From contig NZ_CATNLY010000001.1 in the NCBI RefSeq assembly GCF_950100655.1, forward strand, positions 1,136,905 through 1,200,904: a stretch of DNA of 64,000 nucleotides. Reading direction: 5' to 3'. Positions 9,049 through 19,539 of this stretch are shown here, piece by piece. The position numbers were made by a program, and so were the translations under genes. Within the stretch, counting starts at the first letter, position 1. Each line of letters opens with the position of its first letter. This DNA is from Pleomorphomonas sp. T1.2MG-36. Lineage in GTDB: Bacteria; Pseudomonadota; Alphaproteobacteria; Rhizobiales; Pleomorphomonadaceae. The notes under the pieces are model-generated. The model saw only the letters and a list, made by a program, of their open reading frames with translations, searched no databases and was not told the origin of the DNA.

Positions 9049-10365
9049 TCAGAAACTCTCTCGGAACCACGCTCCCATTCGGGAAACGAAGCCGCCGTTG
9101 GCGGCCAGCGCCATCGATTTTCGCCGGCCGGAAAACTGTTCGATCTGGGCCACCTGCGGGTAGATCATCAGACCCACCGCCGTGGCGAAGGCTGCCCCGC
9201 GCGCCGCCTCCGGCAACCCGGCGACGCCGACCGGCCGGCCGAGCCGGACGTTGCGGCCGAGCACCTTGCGAGCAAGCTCGGGCAAACCCGTCAGCTGGCT
9301 GGCGCCACCGGTCAGAACGACGCGCCGGCCGACGCGACCCGCGAATCCCGAAGCATGCAACCGATCGCGCACCACCTCAAGAGTCTCTTCGACACGCGGG
9401 CGAATGATCTCGACCAGTTGCGCGCGAGTCACTTGATGGGCCACGTCGTCGTCGCCGACCGGCTCGACGGTGACCATGTCGCGCTCGTCGCTGTCGGTGG
9501 CGATCACCGAGCCGTAGAGCGCCTTGATGCGCTCGGCGTCGACGAGGCGGGCCGACAGCGCCCGCGCCAGATCCATGGTGACGTGGTGGCCGCCAAGGCC
9601 GAAGGCGTCGACATGGACGCACTGGCCGTCGGCGAAGACGGAAATCTTGGTGGTGCCGCCGCCGATGTCGACGCAGGCGACGCCCATCTGCGTCTCGTCG
9701 TCGACCAGCGTCGACAGGCCCGACGCATAGGGCGTGGCGACCATGGTCTCGACTTCGAGATGCGCCCGGTTGACCGAGATCTCGAGGTTCCTGAGCGGCA
9801 CGGCGTCGGCCGAAACGAGGTGCGTGTCCACCGACAGCGACGAGCCGATCATGCCGCGCGGATCGCGGATGCCGCGGTTGTTGTCGAGCGCGTAGCCGAT
9901 CGGCAGCGCGTGGACGATGGTGCGGCCATCCTTGACCTTGTAGGAGGCGCCGATTTCCAGCACGCGCTGGATGTCGTTCTCCGAGACTTCCGAGCCGGAG
10001 AGATCGTACTTGACCGAGAAGGTTTCCGAGCCGAGCCGCCCGCAGGACAGCGAGACGATCAGCGACTCCACGGTCAGGCCGGCCATGCGCTCGGCGGCGT
10101 CGACGGCGAGGCGGATCGCCTTTTCCGCCTGATCGAGGTCGACCACTGCGCCGGCCTTGATGCCGCGCGAGCGCTGATAGCCGAAGCCGAGCACTTCGAT
10201 GAGATGGGTACGACCGGGCAGCACGTCGCCGATCGGCCGCGGCGTCAGGCGGGCGATGACGCAGCAGATCTTGGAGGTGCCCACGTCGAGCACCGAAACG
10301 ATGACGGGGCGCTTGGGCGGCAGCGGCCGCATGCGCTGAACGCGGGCGTCGGATGCGTGGGTCAT
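9049..10365 (-). CDS. ftsA: cell division protein FtsA
   Basis: Actin-like ATPase that tethers FtsZ filaments to the inner membrane. The 438-residue product opens with a short basic leader and VLDVGTSKICCVIA (phosphate-1 loop), contains CVDIGGGTTKISVF (phosphate-2) and VLTGGASQLTGLPELA (adenosine motif), and ends in an amphipathic helix, SRMGAWFRESF, expected to bind membrane. The start codon overlaps the ftsQ stop as ATGA, which fixes the start. Confidence 0.96.
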   Translation of the reverse strand: MTHASDARVQRMRPLPPKRPVIVSVLDVGTSKICCVIARLTPRPIGDVLPGRTHLIEVLGFGYQRSRGIKAGAVVDLDQAEKAIRLAVDAAERMAGLTVESLIVSLSCGRLGSETFSVKYDLSGSEVSENDIQRVLEIGASYKVKDGRTIVHALPIGYALDNNRGIRDPRGMIGSSLSVDTHLVSADAVPLRNLEISVNRAHLEVETMVATPYASGLSTLVDDETQMGVACVDIGGGTTKISVFADGQCVHVDAFGLGGHHVTMDLARALSARLVDAERIKALYGSVIATDSDERDMVTVEPVGDDDVAHQVTRAQLVEIIRPRVEETLEVVRDRLHASGFAGRVGRRVVLTGGASQLTGLPELARKVLGRNVRLGRPVGVAGLPEAARGAAFATAVGLMIYPQVAQIEQFSGRRKSMALAANGGFVSRMGAWFRESF

Positions 10366-11270
10366 GCTCCCTGCTCCCGCTTCTTGAGGGCCTTGTTGCG
10401 CGCCGCCACCAATTCGTCGCGGGCCTTGCGTGCATCGTCGCTGAGGCGAACCACCAGCCGGTCGGGCAGGCGCAGGTCGACGACAGTGATGTCGCGGTCG
10501 AGCAGGCCGGATGCCTTGTCGGTCTCCTGCAACTCGGTCACCGCCTTCTGCGCGTTCACTTCCGGCAGCATCACCTGCACGCCGTTGTCGAGGAACAGGT
10601 CCCAGCGCCGGTCGGACACCAGCATCGAGGCGCGCACCTTCTTCTGCAGGTCCGGAACGTCGTCGAGCAGCGACGTGATCTCGGCCACCTTGAGCTGGGC
10701 GCCCTGGCCGACCACGCGCGGCAGGCGGGAATAACGGGTTTCCAGGCGGTCGGTGATGATCTTGCCGGCGCTGTCGACCACCACCACGGGGGCGTCGATC
10801 GACGGCTGCCAGAGGGCGGCCGGCACGCGTTCCTCGATGATCACCCGGAGCGTGTCCGGGTAGAGCTTCATCACCGAGACGTCCTTGACCCAGGGAATGG
10901 ACTGCAGGCGCTCGCGGGCGGCGGCGGCGTCGTAGAAGAACAGCGACTGGCCCGAATGGATCGACAGCGTGTCGAGCACGTCGCCCTCGTCGATCTCGCG
11001 CTGGCCGGTGATGCGGACAGCGGAGACGCGGAAGCCGAGCTCGGCCGTGGTGTCGTTCAGAACTTCGCCGGTACGGTCCGACAGCACCATGCCGTAGGCG
11101 CCCCAGGCGAGGAGATAGGCAACGGACATGGCGACGCCGGCGCCGCGCGGCAGCGCCGCGAGCAGGCCGGCCGGACGCCAGATGGGCTTGCGACGCAGGC
11201 GCGAAACACCGCGACGGCCGAAGAGGAAGAACCTCTTTCGCCCCGCCGGCTTCGCCATGCCTGTCGTCAT
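10362..11270 (-). CDS. ftsQ: cell division protein FtsQ
   Basis: Bitopic inner membrane divisome protein that links early and late components. The 302-residue product has a basic cytoplasmic tail ([15 protein letters not shown]), one membrane helix (residues about 50-70), a POTRA domain beginning at [18 protein letters not shown], and a beta domain ending near residue 270. Start choice: the ATG at 11270 overlaps the ddl stop (ATGA), giving [12 protein letters not shown]; an ATG four codons later is the alternative. Confidence 0.94.
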   Translation of the reverse strand: MTTGMAKPAGRKRFFLFGRRGVSRLRRKPIWRPAGLLAALPRGAGVAMSVAYLLAWGAYGMVLSDRTGEVLNDTTAELGFRVSAVRITGQREIDEGDVLDTLSIHSGQSLFFYDAAAARERLQSIPWVKDVSVMKLYPDTLRVIIEERVPAALWQPSIDAPVVVVDSAGKIITDRLETRYSRLPRVVGQGAQLKVAEITSLLDDVPDLQKKVRASMLVSDRRWDLFLDNGVQVMLPEVNAQKAVTELQETDKASGLLDRDITVVDLRLPDRLVVRLSDDARKARDELVAARNKALKKREQGA

Positions 11271-12190
11271 CGCCTGCAACTTGCGTCCTCCACCATCCAA
11301 CTGACCAGCTCGCCGAAACCGATGCCCGCATGAGCGGCCATTTCCGGCACCAGCGAGGTCGCCGTCATTCCCGGTTGCGTATTCACTTCGAGGCAAATCA
11401 GCTGCCCCGTGCCGTCGCCCTTGTCGTCGAAGCGGAAATCGGCCCGGCTGACGCCGCGGCAGCCGAGCGAACGGTGCGCTTCGAGGGCCAATGTTTGAAT
11501 ATTTTGGTAAATAAAGGGTGAAAGGTTGGCGGGCAGAACGTGTTTGGACCCACCTGGACGGTACTTGGCGTCATAATCATAGAAGGCATCGCCTTGCGGC
11601 AACACTTCGATGACGTCGAGGGCTCGGTCGCCCATCACGCCGCACGTAAGTTCCCGCCCCGGAATGTATTTTTCCACCATGACCTCGTCGCCGAACCGCC
11701 AGTCGGGGCGGGCGAGCTCCTGCGGCGGATGGGCCGCGCCGGCCGGAACGATGATCACGCCGAAGCTCGATCCTTCGGCCGGCGGCTTAACCACGTAGGG
11801 CGGTTCGAGCACGTGCGCGTTAACCACTTCGAGCCTGTGGACCAGCTTGTGCTCGGCCACGGGGATGCCGGCCGCCTTCATCACGTGCTTGGCCTTGGGC
11901 TTGTTCATGGCCAGAGCCGAGGCCAGAACGCCCGAATGCGTGTAGGGAATGTCCATCACTTCGAGGATGCCCTGCACGGTGCCGTCCTCTCCGTAGATGC
12001 CATGCAGCGCGTTGAAGCAGACGTCGGGCCGGAGCTCCTCCAGCACGGCAGCCACCGTGCGATCGACGTCGACGCGGGTGACGCGGTAGCCGCGCGCCTC
12101 CAGCGCGTCGGCGCAGGCCTTGCCCGAATTGAGGCTGACCGGCCGCTCCGACGACCAACCGCCCATCAACACCGCCACATGCTTGGCCAT
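11267..12190 (-). CDS. ddl: D-alanine--D-alanine ligase
   Basis: ATP-grasp ligase making the D-Ala-D-Ala dipeptide for peptidoglycan. The 307-residue protein begins [20 protein letters not shown] and shows the ATP-grasp motifs [28 protein letters not shown] and [17 protein letters not shown] lies well placed before the ATG at 12190. It follows murB by 62 bases and overlaps ftsQ by four. Codons in the stretch 11490-11520 are unusually AT-rich for this genome (see findings). Confidence 0.95.
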   Translation of the reverse strand: MAKHVAVLMGGWSSERPVSLNSGKACADALEARGYRVTRVDVDRTVAAVLEELRPDVCFNALHGIYGEDGTVQGILEVMDIPYTHSGVLASALAMNKPKAKHVMKAAGIPVAEHKLVHRLEVVNAHVLEPPYVVKPPAEGSSFGVIIVPAGAAHPPQELARPDWRFGDEVMVEKYIPGRELTCGVMGDRALDVIEVLPQGDAFYDYDAKYRPGGSKHVLPANLSPFIYQNIQTLALEAHRSLGCRGVSRADFRFDDKGDGTGQLICLEVNTQPGMTATSLVPEMAAHAGIGFGELVSWMVEDASCRR

Positions 12191-12252
12191 CGCTCTGTCC
12201 CCTTGCTGGCGGCCCGACATGCGATGTAGCCGCCCCTATCCCGTCGTGCGGA

Positions 12253-13197
12253 TCACTTGCCGAGAAACGGCTCGACCTCGGCGCCCGGCGCGAAGGCGCC
12301 CAGCCGCTTGATTTCCCAGTCGAGACGGATGCCGCTCGTCTCCAGCACCCGCGCCCGCACCGTCTCGCCGAGCAGCTCGACGTCATGGGCGGTCGCATCG
12401 CCGGTGTTGATCAGGAAGTTGCAGTGCATCTCGCTGACCTGCGCATCGCCGACCTTGAAGCCGCGACAGCCGGCCGCGTCGATCAGCTTCCAGGCCGAAT
12501 GACCCGGCGGGTTCTTGAAGGTGGAGCCGCCGGTGCGCGCCTTGATCGGCTGCGACGCCTCGCGATGCTCGGTGACCGCCTTCATCGCCTCGGAGATGCT
12601 CTCCTTGTCGGCCGGGATGCCTTCCAGCACCGCCGACGTGAAGATGAAGCCGGGCGGCGGCGCCGAGTGGCGATAGGAGTAGCCGAGCTCGCCGACCGGC
12701 AGCGTCACGGCTTCGCCCTCGCGGGTGACGCCACGCACCTCGACCACCCGCTCGGCAGTCTCCGACCCGTGGGCTCCGGCGTTCATGGTCAGAGCGCCGC
12801 CGAGGCCGCCGGGAATGCCGTGATAGAAGGCAAAGCCGGAGAGGCCGAGGTCCAGCGCCTTGGCAGCCAGGAACTTGTCGGGGATGGCGGCGCCTGCCCG
12901 GATGCGGGTCGGCGACAGCGCCTCGGTGCCGCCGAAGCCGCGCACCGACAGGCGGATCACCACGCCGGAAAGTCCGCCGTCGCGGATCAGGAGGTTGGAG
13001 CCGAGGCCGATGACGGTGACCGGCACATCGGCCGGCGTGAGCTTCAGGAAAGCCTGGAGGTCGGCCTCGTCGGCCGGTTGGAACAGGATTTCCGCCGGTC
13101 CGCCCACCCGGAACCACACGAGGTCCTTCAGCGACCGGTTGTCCTCGATCGGGCCACGGATATGCGAGGTGTCGCCGAGGCGGTCGCGCAACGCCAT
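12253..13197 (-). CDS. murB: UDP-N-acetylenolpyruvoylglucosamine reductase MurB
   Basis: FAD enzyme that reduces enolpyruvyl-UDP-GlcNAc to UDP-MurNAc. The 314-residue product has [13 protein letters not shown] (FAD fold entry), [19 protein letters not shown], the [20 protein letters not shown] flavin/substrate motif and [21 protein letters not shown] toward the C-terminus, pointing to a type I MurB. The start codon shares one base with the murC stop (TGATG), indicating coupled translation. Confidence 0.95.
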   Translation of the reverse strand: MALRDRLGDTSHIRGPIEDNRSLKDLVWFRVGGPAEILFQPADEADLQAFLKLTPADVPVTVIGLGSNLLIRDGGLSGVVIRLSVRGFGGTEALSPTRIRAGAAIPDKFLAAKALDLGLSGFAFYHGIPGGLGGALTMNAGAHGSETAERVVEVRGVTREGEAVTLPVGELGYSYRHSAPPPGFIFTSAVLEGIPADKESISEAMKAVTEHREASQPIKARTGGSTFKNPPGHSAWKLIDAAGCRGFKVGDAQVSEMHCNFLINTGDATAHDVELLGETVRARVLETSGIRLDWEIKRLGAFAPGAEVEPFLGK

Positions 13198-14609
13198 CAC
13201 GCCCCCTCCGCCTGCGCCTTGAGCTGGCCAGGCAGCGCGTAGGCCCACTGGGTGATGTTGCCGGCGCCGAGGCAGACCACCATGTCGCCGGGGCGCGCGA
13301 CCGAGGCGATGGTCGCCGCCAGCTTGTCCGGCCCTTCCAGGGCGCGGGCGTCGCGATGGCCGGCCGCCTTGATGCCGGAGACGAGGTGATCCTTGTCGGC
13401 GCCCTCGATCGGCTGCTCGCCGGCCGGATAGACGTCGGCGATGATCACCGTGTCGGCATCGTTGAAGGCCTTGCAGAAATCGGGGAACAGCGAATGCAGG
13501 CGGCTGTAGCGGTGCGGCTGCATCACCGCCACCACCTTGCCGGCCGCGCCTTCGCGCGCCGCGCGGAGCACCGCCATGATCTCCACCGGATGGTGGCCGT
13601 AGTCGTCGTAGATGGTGACGCCGTTGAAGTCGCCGGTGCGGGTGAAGCGGCGCTTGACGCCGCCGAAGGCGCCTAACCCCTTGCGGATCGCTTCGGCCGA
13701 GATGCCCAGCCGATGGGCGACGGCGATCGCCGCCGTGGCGTTGGACACGTTGTGCCGTCCGGGCATCGGCAGCTCCAGCGCCGGAATGACCGTCTCCTCG
13801 CCGCTGACGCGGTCGCGGATCTCCACGGAGAAGCGCGAATGGCCGCCCTCGATGCGAAGGTCGGTGAAGCGGGCGTCGGCCTGCGGGTTCTGCCCGTAGG
13901 TGATGATGCGCCGGTCCTCGATCTTCGACACCAGCGCCTGCACTTCCGGATGATCGAGGCACATCACGGCGAAGCCGTAGAAGGGCACGTTCTCGATGAA
14001 CTGCCTGAAGGCGGCGCGGGCGGCATCGAAGGTGCCGTAGTGATCGAGGTGCTCGGGATCGATGTTGGTGACGATGGCGATGTCGGCCGGCAGCTTCACG
14101 AAGGTGCCGTCGCTCTCGTCGGCCTCCACCACCATCCAGTCGCCGGCGCCCATGCGGGCGTTGGTGCCATAGGCGTTGATGATGCCGCCGTTGATCACCG
14201 TGGGATCGAAGCCGCCGGCATCGAGCAGCGCCGCCACCAGCGAGGTGGTGGTGGTCTTGCCGTGGGTGCCGCCGATGGCGATCGCCTGCTTGAAGCGCAT
14301 CAGCTCGGCCAGCATCTCGGCGCGGCGGACGATCGGCAGATGGCGCTCGCGGGCCGCCACCAGCTCGGGATTGTCGCGCTTGATGGCCGAGGAGACCACC
14401 AGCACCTCGGCGGCGCCGAGGTTCTCGGCCTTGTGGCCGACCGTCACCGGAATGCCGGAGGCGCGAAGGCGCTCGACGTTGGCGTTCTCGGCCTGGTCGG
14501 AGCCCTGCACGCGGTAGCCGAGATCGGCAAGCACTTCGGCGATGCCGCTCATGCCGATGCCGCCGATGCCGACGAAATGAACCGGCCCGATGTCGCGGGG
14601 CATTTTCAT
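13197..14609 (-). CDS. murC: UDP-N-acetylmuramate--L-alanine ligase MurC
   Basis: Adds L-Ala to UDP-MurNAc, the first amino acid of the peptidoglycan stem. The 470-residue Mur ligase carries the Rossmann motif [12 protein letters not shown] at residues 11-22, the ATP loop GTHGKTT at 114-120, EADESDGTF and the C-terminal DDYGHHP motif. MKMPRD at 14609 is favoured because it overlaps the murG stop (ATGA); an ATG two codons later is possible. Confidence 0.97.
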   Translation of the reverse strand: MKMPRDIGPVHFVGIGGIGMSGIAEVLADLGYRVQGSDQAENANVERLRASGIPVTVGHKAENLGAAEVLVVSSAIKRDNPELVAARERHLPIVRRAEMLAELMRFKQAIAIGGTHGKTTTTSLVAALLDAGGFDPTVINGGIINAYGTNARMGAGDWMVVEADESDGTFVKLPADIAIVTNIDPEHLDHYGTFDAARAAFRQFIENVPFYGFAVMCLDHPEVQALVSKIEDRRIITYGQNPQADARFTDLRIEGGHSRFSVEIRDRVSGEETVIPALELPMPGRHNVSNATAAIAVAHRLGISAEAIRKGLGAFGGVKRRFTRTGDFNGVTIYDDYGHHPVEIMAVLRAAREGAAGKVVAVMQPHRYSRLHSLFPDFCKAFNDADTVIIADVYPAGEQPIEGADKDHLVSGIKAAGHRDARALEGPDKLAATIASVARPGDMVVCLGAGNITQWAYALPGQLKAQAEGA

Positions 14610-15733
14610 GGACGTAGTTCCTTGGAAGCAAAATCGGCGGGCTTGCCGCCGGAGGCGATGAATTCGACGAGATCGGCCAGGCGCTCCACCGCGTCGGGGC
14701 GGCCTTCGCCCTTGGCGGCGGCGGCCATGGCGGACAGGCGGGCAGGCGCACGCACGAGGCCGGTGATGAGATCGGCCAGCTTGTCCGGCGTCAGGGATGC
14801 CTGCTCGGCCATGATGGCGCCACCCGCCCTTTCGAGGCCGAGGGCGTTGGTCTTCTGATCGTTGTCGAGCGCATGCGGCAGAGGCACCAGAACCGAGGGA
14901 CGGCCGATGACGGTGAGCTCGGCCACCGACGAGGCGCCGGAACGGCAGACGACGAGGTGGGCGTTGGCGATGCGGGCCGGCAGGTCGACGAAGAAGGGCG
15001 CGATCTCGTGGTCGAGGCCGAGCCGGGCGTAGACGGCGCCGACGCGGTCGAGATCCTCGGGCCGCACCTGCTGCACGAGGCGCAGTCGCGCCGCCACGTC
15101 GGCGGGCATCCGTTCGAGGGCCGGCGGCATCAGGTCGCCGAACACCCGGGCGCCCTGGCTGCCGCCGAACACCAGAAGGTCGATCTTGCCGCCCTCGGTC
15201 GGCTCGCGATAGGGGGCGACGGCGGCAAGCACCTTCGGCCGCACCGGGTTGCCGGTGACCACGGCGCGCGCGGCGCCCGCGCCCATCAGGCCGGTGTCCT
15301 TGAAGGTGGTGGCGATGGCCGTCACGCGCGGCGCCAGGAAGCGGTTGGCCCTGCCCATCACCGCGTTGGCCTCGTGGACGATGGTCGGCCGCTTGGTCAG
15401 CCAGGCAGCGAGCAGCGGCGGCAGCGTCGGATAGCCGCCGAAGCCGATGGTGGCCGCCGGATCGAGCTTGCGCACCAGCGACAACGACTGCAACTCGCCG
15501 CGCGCCAGATTGGCGGCCGACTTCAGGAGGCCGAGCGGCGACCGGTCGCCGAAAGTCGCCGAGGCGATGATGTGGATCTCGCTGGCGGGAAACTCGGAGC
15601 CGTAGTTGTTGGCCCGGTGGTCGGTGGCGAGATGGATGTCGAAACCGCGCGGGGCCAGCGCATAGGCAAGCGATTCGGCAGGGAAGAGATGGCCGCCGGT
15701 TCCGCCGGCGGCGATCAGGATGGTACGGGTCAT
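14606..15733 (-). CDS. murG: UDP-GlcNAc:lipid I N-acetylglucosaminyltransferase MurG
   Basis: Peripheral GT-B glycosyltransferase converting lipid I to lipid II at the inner face of the cytoplasmic membrane. The 375-residue product starts with [19 protein letters not shown], the conserved membrane-side glycine loop, and has [12 protein letters not shown] and [23 protein letters not shown] for UDP-GlcNAc binding. It begins three bases after ftsW ends. Confidence 0.96.
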   Translation of the reverse strand: MTRTILIAAGGTGGHLFPAESLAYALAPRGFDIHLATDHRANNYGSEFPASEIHIIASATFGDRSPLGLLKSAANLARGELQSLSLVRKLDPAATIGFGGYPTLPPLLAAWLTKRPTIVHEANAVMGRANRFLAPRVTAIATTFKDTGLMGAGAARAVVTGNPVRPKVLAAVAPYREPTEGGKIDLLVFGGSQGARVFGDLMPPALERMPADVAARLRLVQQVRPEDLDRVGAVYARLGLDHEIAPFFVDLPARIANAHLVVCRSGASSVAELTVIGRPSVLVPLPHALDNDQKTNALGLERAGGAIMAEQASLTPDKLADLITGLVRAPARLSAMAAAAKGEGRPDAVERLADLVEFIASGGKPADFASKELRP

Positions 15734-15736
15734 GTG

Positions 15737-16894
15737 TCAGCCTCGGCCGGGCAACGGCGAAAATTCGATCGGCGCCACGAACCGGGTCTGGTCGGGCCGC
15801 TTGCGGGTCAGCGCCAGCAGCATGCCCATGGAGAGGGCCACCGCCACCAGCGACGAGCCGCCGTAGGAAATGAAGGGAAGCGTCATGCCCTTGGCCGGCA
15901 TCAGGTGCAGGTTCACTGCCATGTTGATGCAGGACTGCAGGCCGAACTGCATGATGAGGCCGGTGGCGGCAAGGCGGACGTAGCCGTCATTCTCCTTCAT
16001 GGCGTGGCTGATGCCGCGCAGCACCACGAAGGCGAACACCAGGGCAAGGCACATGCAAAGGATCAGCCCGAACTCCTCGCCCAGCACGGCGAACACGAAG
16101 TCGGTGTGGCTGTCGGGCAGGATGCGCTTGAAGGTGCCCTCGCCCGGTCCCTGCCCCCACCAGCCGCCATTGATGAAGGCTTCCTGCGCCGTCTGCACCT
16201 GGAAGGTGTCGCCGACCTCGGGATTCATGAAGCGCTCGATGCGCGAGCGGACGTGCGGCACCAGCGTGTAGGCCGAGAGAATGCCGGTGGCGCCGGCACC
16301 GGCGAACACCACGATCCACATCCAGCTCATGCCGGAGATGAAGAACAGGCCGGCCCAGGTCAAGCAGATCAGCATGGTCTGGCCGAAGTCGGGCTGGGCG
16401 ACGAACAGCGCCGCCACGATGCCGAGCAGCAGCATGGAGAAACTGCGGCCGGGCAGATCGGGCCGCTTCTGCCCCTCGGCGAGCAGGAAGCCGACGAGGA
16501 TGGCGAACATCGGCTTCATGAATTCCGACGGCTGCACCGACATGCCCAGGATGGTGATCCAGCGGCGCGAGCCCTTGACCTCGGGCCCGATCAGCAGCGT
16601 CAGGATCAACAGGCCGACGCAGACGATGAAGCCGGCCAGCGCCGCCCGCCGGATCTGCTTGGGATTGAGGAAGGAGACGCCGATCAGCGTGAAGACGGCG
16701 GGAATCGCGAACATCGCCTGCCGTTTGACGAAATAGTAGCTGTCGGCGATGCCGATGCGCTCGGCGACCGCGGGGCTCGCCGCCAGCGACAGCACGATGC
16801 CGCCGAAAATCAGCGCCAGGAAGGCGATGAGCAGGAGCTTGTCGACGGTGAACCACCAATCGGCCACCGGGTTGCGTTCGGCACGCGATACCAT
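15737..16894 (-). CDS. ftsW: peptidoglycan glycosyltransferase FtsW (SEDS family)
   Basis: Polytopic SEDS protein that polymerises septal glycan strands with FtsI. The 385-residue protein has about ten membrane helices and family motifs [59 protein letters not shown] and [20 protein letters not shown]. The start overlaps the murD stop as TGATG, which selects [16 protein letters not shown] over the longer open frame. Confidence 0.96.
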   Translation of the reverse strand: MVSRAERNPVADWWFTVDKLLLIAFLALIFGGIVLSLAASPAVAERIGIADSYYFVKRQAMFAIPAVFTLIGVSFLNPKQIRRAALAGFIVCVGLLILTLLIGPEVKGSRRWITILGMSVQPSEFMKPMFAILVGFLLAEGQKRPDLPGRSFSMLLLGIVAALFVAQPDFGQTMLICLTWAGLFFISGMSWMWIVVFAGAGATGILSAYTLVPHVRSRIERFMNPEVGDTFQVQTAQEAFINGGWWGQGPGEGTFKRILPDSHTDFVFAVLGEEFGLILCMCLALVFAFVVLRGISHAMKENDGYVRLAATGLIMQFGLQSCINMAVNLHLMPAKGMTLPFISYGGSSLVAVALSMGMLLALTRKRPDQTRFVAPIEFSPLPGRG

Positions 16895-18303
16895 CAGGCT
16901 TTCTCCTGGAATGGCTTGACTCGGGGGTCGGTCAGCACGAGTTCGCGGAAGTGGTCGCCGCGCACCTCGAAGTTCTTGAACTGGTCGTAGGAGGCGCAGG
17001 CCGGCGACAAGAGCACCACCGCCTCCCCGCCGGTCGCCTCGGTGGCGGCCAGCGCGTCGGTCAGCGCCTCGACGACGGCGCGATCGAGCGTCTCGACCAC
17101 CGCATGCGGCGCGGCGCCATCGATGGTGGCGGCGAAGTCTTCGGCCGCGACGCCGATCAGATAGGCCTTGGCGATCTTCGGGAAGAAGCCGCTGAGCGGG
17201 CCGATGCCGCCGCTCTTGGGCTTGCCGCCGGCGATCCAGTAGATGTTGTCGTAGCTCGCCAGCGCCTTGGCGGCCGCGTCGGCGTTGGTCGCCTTGCTGT
17301 CGTTGACCAGGATGACCGAGCCGGACCGGCCGATCGGCTCCATGCGGTGGGCAAGACCGGGGAAGGTCTCGATGCCGGTCCTCACCTGTTCGAGCCCCAG
17401 GCCGAGCCGGCGCGTCGCCGCCACCGCCGCCGCCACGTTCTGGGCGTTGTGGACGCCCTTCAGGATCGGGTGGCCATGCAGATCGTAGACCACGGTCTGG
17501 GAAAGCCCCATCGGCTCGATGATGCGGCCCGACACCGCCCAAACACCCTGCGCCACTGAACCACGCGTCGAAATTCGAAGCGTTTCCAATCCCTTGGATT
17601 CCCGGCGCGTCGCCATGGCGGTGCTGAGCGCATCGTCGATGCCGACGACCGCCACCTTCGCACCCTCCACCAGCTTTTCCTTGACCGCCGCATAGCCCTC
17701 GATGGTGCCGTGACGGTCGATGTGGTCCTCGGTAAGGTTCAGCTGAATGCCGACCGTCGGGTCGATGCCCGGCGACAGGTCGATCTGGAAGGAGGAACAC
17801 TCGATGACGTAGAAGCGGTCGGGGGCGAGGTCCTTGAGGCCGAGCACGGCCGGACCGAAGTTGCCGCCGATCTCGACGTCCTTGCCGGCCGATTTCAGAA
17901 TGTGGTGGATCAGCGCGGTGGTGGTCGACTTGCCGTTGGTGCCGGTGATGGCGACGAACGGCGCCGAAGGCATGCGGAACTTGCGCTCGCGAGCGAACAG
18001 GCAGATGTCGCCGATGATCTCGACGCCGGCCTCGCGGGCGATCTTCACCGACCAGTGCGGTTCGGGGTGGGTCAGCGGCACGCCGGGCGCCAGCACCAGC
18101 GCCGAATAGGCGCCGAACTCGGTGCCGCGCCAGTCGGTCACCTGGATCTCGCGCGCCTCGGCGGCGGCGCGTGCCGCTTCGTTGTCGTCCCAGGCGATGA
18201 CCTCCGCCCCGCCGGCCACCAGCGCTTCGGCCGTGACCAGTCCGGAACCGCCGAGGCCGAACACCGCGACGCGCTTGCCTTTCATCGAGGTGATAGGGAT
18301 CAT
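16894..18303 (-). CDS. murD: UDP-N-acetylmuramoylalanine--D-glutamate ligase MurD
   Basis: Adds D-Glu to UDP-MurNAc-L-Ala. The 469-residue Mur ligase has VAVFGLGGSGLVTA near the N-terminus, the ATP loop GTNGKST at residues 121-127, LAHRMEPIG and NDSKATNADAAAKAL for substrate binding, and LLSPACASYDQFKNFEVRG at the C-terminus. The MIPITSMKGKRVAV start is the form usual in Hyphomicrobiales. It begins 13 bases after mraY. Confidence 0.97.
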   Translation of the reverse strand: MIPITSMKGKRVAVFGLGGSGLVTAEALVAGGAEVIAWDDNEAARAAAEAREIQVTDWRGTEFGAYSALVLAPGVPLTHPEPHWSVKIAREAGVEIIGDICLFARERKFRMPSAPFVAITGTNGKSTTTALIHHILKSAGKDVEIGGNFGPAVLGLKDLAPDRFYVIECSSFQIDLSPGIDPTVGIQLNLTEDHIDRHGTIEGYAAVKEKLVEGAKVAVVGIDDALSTAMATRRESKGLETLRISTRGSVAQGVWAVSGRIIEPMGLSQTVVYDLHGHPILKGVHNAQNVAAAVAATRRLGLGLEQVRTGIETFPGLAHRMEPIGRSGSVILVNDSKATNADAAAKALASYDNIYWIAGGKPKSGGIGPLSGFFPKIAKAYLIGVAAEDFAATIDGAAPHAVVETLDRAVVEALTDALAATEATGGEAVVLLSPACASYDQFKNFEVRGDHFRELVLTDPRVKPFQEKA

Positions 18304-18316
18304 CGCCGGAACTCCG

Positions 18317-19420
18317 TCAGCGCAGCTTGAGGGACGACAGGCCGATCAGCGCCAGCACGACGGCGATGATCCAGAAGCGGATCACCACCTGCGATTCGGT
18401 CCAGCCGAGCTGTTCGAAATGATGGTGGATGGGCGCCATCTTGAAGACGCGCTTGCCCGTGAGCTTGTAGGAGGCGACCTGGATGATCACCGACACCGCC
18501 TCCAGCACGAACAGGCCGCCGACGATGGCCAGCACGATCTCGTGCTTCACCGCCACCGCCACCGTGCCGATCAGACCGCCGAGGGCCAGCGAACCGGTGT
18601 CGCCCATGAAGATGGCGGCCGGCGGCGCATTGAACCACAGGAAGCCGATACCGGCGCCGATCACCGCGCCGCAGATGACGGCGAGCTCGCCCGTGCCGGC
18701 CACGAAGTGGATCTGCAGGTAGCTCGAAAAGACGTAGTTGCCGGCGAGGTAGGAGATCAGCGCGAAGCTCGCCGCCGCGATCATCACCGGCACGATGGCG
18801 AGGCCGTCGAGGCCATCGGTGAGGTTCACCGCGTTGCCGGCCGACACGATCACGAAGGCGCCGAACGGCACGTAGAAGTACCAGAGGTTGATCATCAGCG
18901 TCTTGACGAAGGGGAAGGTCAGCGACGTGGCGAGATGTTCCTCGCTGGGCACCGCCCCGGCCTGCCCGGCCGACATGATGACGAGGCAGGCCAGCATGGC
19001 GATCACCGCCTCCAGCATCAGGCGGGCGCGGCCGGAAAGGCCCTTGTGCGACTGCTTGGTCACCTTGAGGTAGTCGTCATAGAAGCCGATGGTGCCGAAG
19101 GCGACGGTGACGAGCAGCACCGTCCAGACATAGGGGCTCTTGAGATCGGCCCAGAGCAGCGTCGCCATCAGGATGCCGGAGAGGATCATCAGGCCGCCCA
19201 TGGTCGGCGTGCCCTTCTTGGCAAGGTGGCTCTTCGGGCCATCCTCGCGGATCGGCTGGCCCTTGCCCTGGCGGATGCGCAGCGAGGCGATGATGGCCGG
19301 CCCGAACAGGAACACGAACAGAAGCGCCGTGATCACCGCCGCGCCGGTGCGGAAGGTGATGTAGCGAAACACGTTCAGGACCGACAACTGCCCCGCCCAA
19401 TCGGCCAAGTAGACCAGCAT
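18317..19420 (-). CDS. mraY: phospho-N-acetylmuramoyl-pentapeptide transferase MraY
   Basis: Polytopic inner membrane enzyme that moves phospho-MurNAc-pentapeptide to undecaprenyl phosphate, forming lipid I. The 367-residue product has ten predicted helices, [12 protein letters not shown], the catalytic aspartates in GFYDDYLKV and [10 protein letters not shown], and the C-terminal [14 protein letters not shown] start at [12 protein letters not shown], behind GGAGAG; an in-frame ATG 13 codons earlier adds an atypical tail. There are 119 bases between it and the upstream murE-murF gene. Confidence 0.96.
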   Translation of the reverse strand: MLVYLADWAGQLSVLNVFRYITFRTGAAVITALLFVFLFGPAIIASLRIRQGKGQPIREDGPKSHLAKKGTPTMGGLMILSGILMATLLWADLKSPYVWTVLLVTVAFGTIGFYDDYLKVTKQSHKGLSGRARLMLEAVIAMLACLVIMSAGQAGAVPSEEHLATSLTFPFVKTLMINLWYFYVPFGAFVIVSAGNAVNLTDGLDGLAIVPVMIAAASFALISYLAGNYVFSSYLQIHFVAGTGELAVICGAVIGAGIGFLWFNAPPAAIFMGDTGSLALGGLIGTVAVAVKHEIVLAIVGGLFVLEAVSVIIQVASYKLTGKRVFKMAPIHHHFEQLGWTESQVVIRFWIIAVVLALIGLSSLKLR

Positions 19421-19539
19421 TTTCCCAAGCTCTCCATTCCATCGTTGCGGCTGGGGCATTCCCCGCCCTCGTGCACCGCAGCGCGGCCCCGTATTAGTCC
19501 GTCTTTTCCGCCTTGCCTACCCGCGTCGGGCACGACAAC

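Noticed and set aside
11786..11832. Two TTAACCAC motifs resembling CtrA half sites inside ddl
   Set aside because: They fall on conserved Val-Lys and Val-Asn codons, lack the TTAA-N7-TTAA form, and may be chance.
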